Below, one piece after another: positions 58,200 through 64,000 of a DNA stretch of 64,000 nucleotides (position 1 is its first letter; the number at the start of each line of letters is the position of its first letter). The notes beneath the pieces are model-generated. The model had not been told where the DNA came from. It did no database searches and worked only from the letters and a program-made list of their open reading frames with translations. Origin of the DNA: Bretschneidera sinensis (lineage: Eukaryota > Streptophyta > Magnoliopsida > Brassicales > Akaniaceae); contig CM043700.1 in NCBI GenBank assembly GCA_023935145.1, forward strand, positions 22,705,501 through 22,769,500, read 5' to 3'. The translations under genes and the position numbers were made by a program.

Positions 58200-59288
58200 G
58201 GAGGATGTTAAAGATGTTAAAAATGAGGAAAGAGGGAGGAATGGGAAGAGAAGCTTTGTTGGCTGATTAGACCAAATTGATCGTTTGGGTCAACCCAGAT
58301 GTGAAATTGAATGAAACACGTCTTTCATCAGTATTCTTGGAAATTCAAGAGTATGATTAAGAGGGCACCAATGATACAATAATAAATATGTTAGTTTAAA
58401 ATTTAAATCATCAAAACTTAAATTTTAACATTTAAACTAATATTCAATTTTTTTCTTATAAGTTTTTGCACGGAAAAATTATTAAATAAAAAACTTTACT
58501 AATTATAATTCAACCGAGCAATAATCGTCATCCCTTGCTAATTTTGACAAAGTAAATAGAGCAAAAAATATATTTCGGATGTGTCCATTAGTTTAATTGT
58601 TAAAGTTATTTATCATGGTAAAAAAAGTTTGAAATCAAATTTTATTCTAAATGTAAAATATATGCATATGACCACCAAAGCTTTAGCAATGTGACAAAGG
58701 CTTTTCTCAACAGAGTACTAAAGCTAAATTTCTTACGCTGCCCCTGCAGTGAGATGAGATAAGTCTTACTGTGTGATCTGATATGAACTAACATGTGTTT
58801 GCGTGTGAGCACACTCCCACTATCAAAATACAAACTTTGCCTTCCAACTTCTTTTGTACACAAAAGAAAATGTACGTATAAGAAAGAATAAGAGCAAAGG
58901 CTCTCTGTCTAACCGAAGAAATCAAATCATCAATCTGTCATACAGGTCCATACATTGTTTGATACCAAGGGAAGAATAGGTAAATTGAAAATACTAAAAT
59001 AAAAAAAAAAAAGTTACCTATAAATGGAATTAAATTTACTAGGTTTTATTGTAAATATACACTATTAACTGTGACTAAATCGTGAATAATGTAACTACCA
59101 CTAGACAGACTCATATTTTCTTCTTTTATTCCCTCTAAATATTCACAAAAGGGAATGCCTAATTCTATCTCCCTTTACATTTCAAAATCACTCAACAGTT
59201 TGAAAATTACATGAATATATGAAAAATTAACATGAATACATGAAATGAATGTCAATATATAGAGCCAACATGAAGCAACATCACCCTT
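58200..59288. other. Intergenic / 3' flank of the ALIS gene
   Basis: No gene is seen. Positions 58570-58640 contain a short SINE-like word pattern (gtgtccattagtttaattg...tttgaaatcaaatttt), too decayed to call. The right part should include the 3' UTR of the ALIS gene. Confidence 0.4.
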
Positions 59289-62200
59289 TCAACTACAAAC
59301 GGTTTTCTTGTTCCAGGATGTGTCCCCATAATGCCTGCAAACAGAAATAAAGCACAGTAGATACATCACCTTGAAGCTTCCAGAAAAGGTTAATAAGGCT
59401 AGTATCTAGTAATAAACCATCAAACTAAAATAATGCAAAATTGTAAAATCATGCATACCGAATGCGTTAGTGGCTGAAAGATACGGCCAATTATAGATAG
59501 CAAAACTAGGGTTACAGTGATATACTTTTTCAGTTCCTTCTAAACATTTATGATGAAGTTTATTTTCATTAACAAATTCAGACACAAAAATTAATAATAG
59601 ACATCCAGTCAAGTGCAATTTCATGACACATGACCATATTATACATTCTGGAATCTGGGATGCATATAAGAGTTTAGATAAATAGTGGGAGCACTCCATG
59701 TGAACAATATATTACCCATATATAATTGCTTAGAGATTGAAAGAGTGACCCCAATTAGATTAGAGAGCTCATATGAGTTCTAAACAATGAAAGCAAAATA
59801 AAAAAAAACAGAATCATTAAAGTCCATCAAGGGAGTCTTCTGTTTAATATTTTTCTTTTGGCTGGGGGAAGGGAGTGGGGCTGGTACTGAAACAAGAAAC
59901 ATTGAAGTACAATAAAAAAAAGTATGAGAAAGTAAGCATTTGACAAGTGAAAATTGAAAGTAAAGATAGCCATGTCAAATAATGTTTAAGGCCCTGGTTT
60001 GGTTGAAGATAATGAAAATAATAAATCCATAGTAAATGGAGCCATCAAAAATTTAAACTAAAGAAAACAAGGTTACTCCAATTTAAAAGTCTCTGCACGA
60101 CAAAGAGATTACTAGATGTAGTGATGAAGTTCAAATGCATTGATTTTACATTTTGGATACAGCACTTGATGAAAATGCAGAGAATTAAAGCTATGCCAGG
60201 ACTGTTACCTTGGATTTTTCAGATGAAGCAGCGTGAAGACAATGGAGATGATTATAGAAGAAGAACCAACAAAGACATAAGCAACACCAAGGAAGTCATT
60301 CTTCCCTCCCAGCCAACTTGATGTCGAAAGAACAAGCTTTTTTTTCCCACCAAAACTGTAAGTGTTGTAGTTGTTCATTAAGTTAACTACTACTACATCA
60401 TCTACATCCAAATCCTCTTCAATTCTTCCATACAACTTTCGGAAGCTAGGCAGCGCAGCAGTACGCATCCACACAATAAGATCCTCTTGATTGCTAAGCT
60501 AATTATGTTTGATGCAATAAAACCCACCAGAAGCCAAAAAGAGAGAGCAAAGACAATGTGAGAGCTCAAGTTTTAGCAGAACATCATACTGAAAAGTAAG
60601 AGTTAGATCAGCACAGGCTGAAGTGATTGTCTTTTCTTTATATAGTACCATATGTCTGTATATGCTAAATATAACATGCATATAAAGTCAGGCATTGATG
60701 TTGGAGCACCTAGGGGCATGTTAAATCTCTTGACTTTTGAGATCGAGATTCTAGATTTAATCTGGCATCAGTATGCCACTGATCCCAGAATGGACCTGAC
60801 ATATTAGTCCAATCAAGTAACTGGTTTACACTCCTCTTCTGTAGTATAACCACTCTATCTCAAACATTGGAAGGAGCAAGGAGAAAGATGGAAATAACCA
60901 CAACAACATTTTTGCAATTTTCTTAGCATGGTACCTAAGTTTTGCAAAACAAGATGATAGAAATATCATCATTGATAATAGAAGCTACTTTGTTTTAAGG
61001 GATATTATATGATTTTCCCCGTGTTTAACTTGCTGTATCAACCCCCCCCCCCCCCCCTCGGTGTTTTAAAATGAATAAATTATAACCACTTATTATAAGG
61101 GTGTAGCAAATCCCCCCTCAGGTCAATATTCCGTTCAAAATCCACCGGAAAAACACGTTCGCCTCATGTGTTTAAAGAATTTTGATGACAAAATACCCGT
61201 TAGAATTATATCATTTTACCTATTATCTCCCTATATCTCCAAATCCGTTTATCTGTCTACTAGTATAAGGGTCATCTGATATCACCTCATCTCACCCAAT
61301 TAGCATCGCCCGCCCATTAAGCTGTAGCTCTCGCCATTAAAATCCAAGACCTCCTAATCATGAAACTTTACCATTAAGCCATTACAGATCAGTTGTAGAT
61401 AATTTTGGTTAATTGAGATATGGTGTCTCTAATAGATATTTCAGTGATGGCTGTTATTAATTAGATAAAAAGTACCGCTCATGTGATCCAATTTATGGGC
61501 TTAGATGCTTTTCTTCAATAGGAAATGACTCTGAGGACATTTCCGTTGTTCAAGATATTTGATAATGTCTTTTAATTGTAAAGTTCTGATCATTGATGAT
61601 TAGAATTTAGAGGATCCTATATGAGTGTTTTGTGCTCGAAGCGAAAACGTAAGCTGCAGAAATCTGAGTTATGAAAATGGATGTGCTAAATGGGTAAGAT
61701 ATAACTCTAACATAGGTATTTTTGTCATCAAAATTCTTTAAACATACATGTGAGACACACATGTTTTTCCGGTGGATTTTGAACGGGAAATTGACCTAAG
61801 GGGGGATTTGGGACACCACTATTAATACTGGGTTATAATTGTTTTATTTTAAAACACCGAGTTGATACATGGAGCTAAACATTGGGGATATCAGATAATA
61901 TCCCTTGTTTTAATGTTTGAACAAAATCCGCTTAACTTTGACTACATGGCTAGTAATGAAATGGGGCTATAAATAAAACAGAAGAAAATACTGCACTATT
62001 TCTATAAGTGAGCAAGTTAGAAGATTAAATTTTACATTATAAAATAAGTGTCACCATATTTATAAAAAAACATACTAGTTAGCCATTGTATCAGCTAATA
62101 CTTACAGAAATACTTGGATCTAGCTTCCCACCACCAATCAGAGTTCCATTTTGGAAATTGAAGGGATATACATTCTTTCCAAATTTGTGATCACGGTCAC

Positions 62201-63907
62201 TCTGCCATGCAATGTTCTTCCGGCTGACCTTTAATTCTTTTCTTTCACGAATAAATATAAATGTATCGTTAAACAAACTCCATGCCATCAACCCACAAGG
62301 AACAATGGGGAGACCATTATTGGACTCTTCGGGTTTGCAGGAACTTGTACTATTGTACTTCAGTCCATGTAAGAGTTGCTGATCGCTTCTACTTTTGACA
62401 TACCTGAAAACATTTGAAAATCAGAGTGCATAAAGTAAGAGAATGCTAGGATGATAACCAAGAACATCTGAAATTTGGGTTCATGTGAATACAAAGAAAG
62501 TATCAAATTCTCAAAGGACAACCGTCTTGAAAAAATATGTAACATTATTATATAGTAACTGAAAGCAAGGCTAGTACAAAAAGTCCCTAAATAAATAGCA
62601 CCAGCAGTTAGAATCAAGGCTGATCGTACTAAAGCAACAGACTCACTATACTGGACAAAGTAGACTCTTACCGTCGGTGGTTTTGATAGTAGTTATCAAG
62701 CTGGTAGTAGATGTAAATTGGAGCTTTCATATACTTGTGCACCTATAAAGCAGAGTTATATACCAAAAAATTAAAAGAACAAGTGAACAGAAATTATGTA
62801 AAGATGGAAGGAACAAAAGTTCCATAGTGAAAAAATATCTGCCACAGAACCCATGAATATAGATAAATGAAATATCCAAAGGAAAGTCACATGCAGCTTA
62901 TCGGAGAGCAAAGCAACATTGTTCTTTTAAGAAAAGATTCACCTGTAAAGAAATGATTGAACCCATAAACACTAAATTAGATTTCTCTCACGATCCTAGA
63001 TAGCAAGGCCAAAACTTTTTCATCAAATACATAACTTAAAAGATCAGCAACTAAGGGTGTGTTTGCACACTTTATGAAACCAAGTGGGTCCATTATGTTT
63101 TACATTGCCTTTGAGGTCATAAACGCATCACTTAAAACCGGGACAGCCATAGAAACTTGGAGTTGGTTAGGGTAATAACGTTCAATCAATTAGTGTATGG
63201 CCATCTGTGATAATGGTCGCCTTTCTTATAACATCCCTTCAATATCAACAGAATCACCAAAAGGAGCCCAGAAATGACAACGGCACAGCCAATAGAAATT
63301 TTATTTGGCAAAATTGGCTTGTCTATGCTAGTTATTCTAAATCTCTGTGTTTGTGTTTGTGCATGCACATTATTCCACATCAAATATTCAAAGGAAATAA
63401 GAAAGGGAAAGACTCCAAGATTTAGGATCTAATCCTAAACATCACATTCCTGAGTCCTGTAAAAGACAAATAGTTGGCTTCGCCAACATGCAATTAAAAA
63501 ATAAAAAAATAATATATGCTAGAACTAAATGAAAATCTATACCATATAATAAGTCTCAAATTTTTGGATGAAAATTACCATTTATAATTTCTATATTCCT
63601 CAAACGCTCCACGTCCTATAAATGGGTCAAAAACTAAATACAAAAGGTGCAAGCATCAGTTGGACAATCTTATTTTGTGGGTTTTGGTGAATAATTAAAT
63701 TTAGGTTTTTACATTTTAGGCCTCCACTCTCTTTGATGAATAATAAGCAATGCTTTTCATACTGAAGCTAATGCCAAGAAAAAGTATCACCTTCAAGAAT
63801 CGAGAACAGTTTTTGGGAATTGAGCTATCTTTAATATATGACACACTATTGCCTCTGTATTGCTTAGGCATACATTCAGCATCATATCGGTCCACAATTT
63901 CAACAAC
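59289..63907 (-). CDS. ALA-interacting subunit (LEM3/CDC50 family), 5' end outside the window
   Basis: Exons on the minus strand: 63907-63791, 62742-62672, 62403-62106, 60498-60209, 59334-59289 (TGA at 59289-59291); all junctions are GT-AG and in phase, 274 codons in view. Relatives have about 340-350 residues, so the N-terminus with the first membrane helix lies beyond 64000. These proteins are beta-subunits of P4-ATPase flippases, needed for their ER exit and lipid transport. Family marks are VVEIVDRYDAEC, YIYYQLDNYYQNHRRY, CGLMAWSLFNDTF, DHKFGKNVYPFNFQ, VWMRTAALPSFRKLYG, YNTYSFGGKKKLVLST, SWLGGKNDFLG, and the second membrane helix in exon 60498-60209. No lesion is seen. A Mutator-like element enlarges the intron between 62106 and 60498. 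Confidence 0.93.
60990..61913. mobile_element. Mutator-like non-autonomous transposon with long TIRs (with TSDs)
   Basis: The element is 60999-61904 (906 bp). Terminal inverted repeats of roughly 215 bp (60999-61215 and 61690-61904) start GGGATATTAT. A perfect 9-bp target duplication TTGTTTTAA flanks it (60990-60998 and 61905-61913), the size made by Mutator-type transposases. The centre holds no transposase relic. It lies in an ALIS intron. Confidence 0.92.
61042..61057. repeat. C16 mononucleotide run in the left TIR
   Basis: Sixteen consecutive C inside the left TIR, absent from the matching place in the right TIR (about 61862). Confidence 0.9.
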
Positions 63908-64000
63908 CTACGAATCAAACATCAATGAATCATTTTCATTTCTTCATATAACAGTGGGCGCTTGACAATGAACAGCAGCATTACATGGTGAAAACAACAA

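Overview
This is eukaryotic nuclear DNA from a eudicot plant, probably a woody one. It is AT-rich, with GT-AG introns, TGGGCC (site II) promoter motifs, plant gene families (a VTC2-type GDP-L-galactose phosphorylase, an ALIS/CDC50 flippase subunit, a plant mitochondrial bL31) and many plant transposable elements. I cannot name the species from the sequence.

Layout. (1) 713-17419, plus strand: a DEAD-box RNA helicase of the RH1/DDX51/Dbp6 type, spread over eight recognisable exons. It carries two in-frame stops and a one-base frameshift and looks like a pseudogene. Its first visible intron holds a decayed Copia element (1081-10749, target duplication ACATG), which is itself interrupted by a Ty3/gypsy chromovirus (3396-8911, target duplication CGATC). 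Other introns hold a LINE fragment and a MITE. (2) 18427-18675, minus: a small conserved plant protein of unknown role. (3) 18.7-34 kb: gene-poor and repeat-rich, with one small orphan gene candidate (24155-24460), a minus-strand non-autonomous gypsy-type element filled with two minisatellite arrays (25930-29325), LINE tails, a palindromic MITE and an hAT derivative with a transposase relic. (4) 34266-37160, minus: mitochondrial ribosomal protein L31 with an apparent 5'UTR intron, inside which a LINE fragment sits. (5) 38254-40632, minus: an intact seven-exon GDP-L-galactose phosphorylase gene (VTC2/GGP, 438 aa), preceded by its conserved upstream ORF, which lacks an AUG and appears to start at ACG. 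(6) 41-44.5 kb: AT-rich intergenic DNA. (7) 44.5-51.5 kb: a 1.35-kb segment with one exon of a DUF212/acid phosphatase-like gene, present twice in direct orientation, both copies broken. A 3' fragment of another gypsy element and its 2.1-kb LTR lie between them, and a probable Copia-type LTR follows. (8) 53167-53382 (plus) and 57855-58070 (minus): two convergent paralogous 71-aa membrane-anchored small proteins, each with its own TATA box. (9) 59289-63907, minus: an ALA-interacting subunit (LEM3/CDC50) gene whose 5' exon lies outside the window; a long-TIR Mutator-like element with a perfect 9-bp target duplication sits in one intron.

The live genes are housekeeping: ascorbate synthesis, mitochondrial translation and phospholipid flipping. 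They do not form a cluster or pathway. The most informative signals are the ascorbate-control uORF, the death of the helicase gene, and the dated or nested transposable elements. No clearly new system is visible. The best candidates for undescribed biology are the convergent small-protein pair and the minisatellite-filled retroelement.
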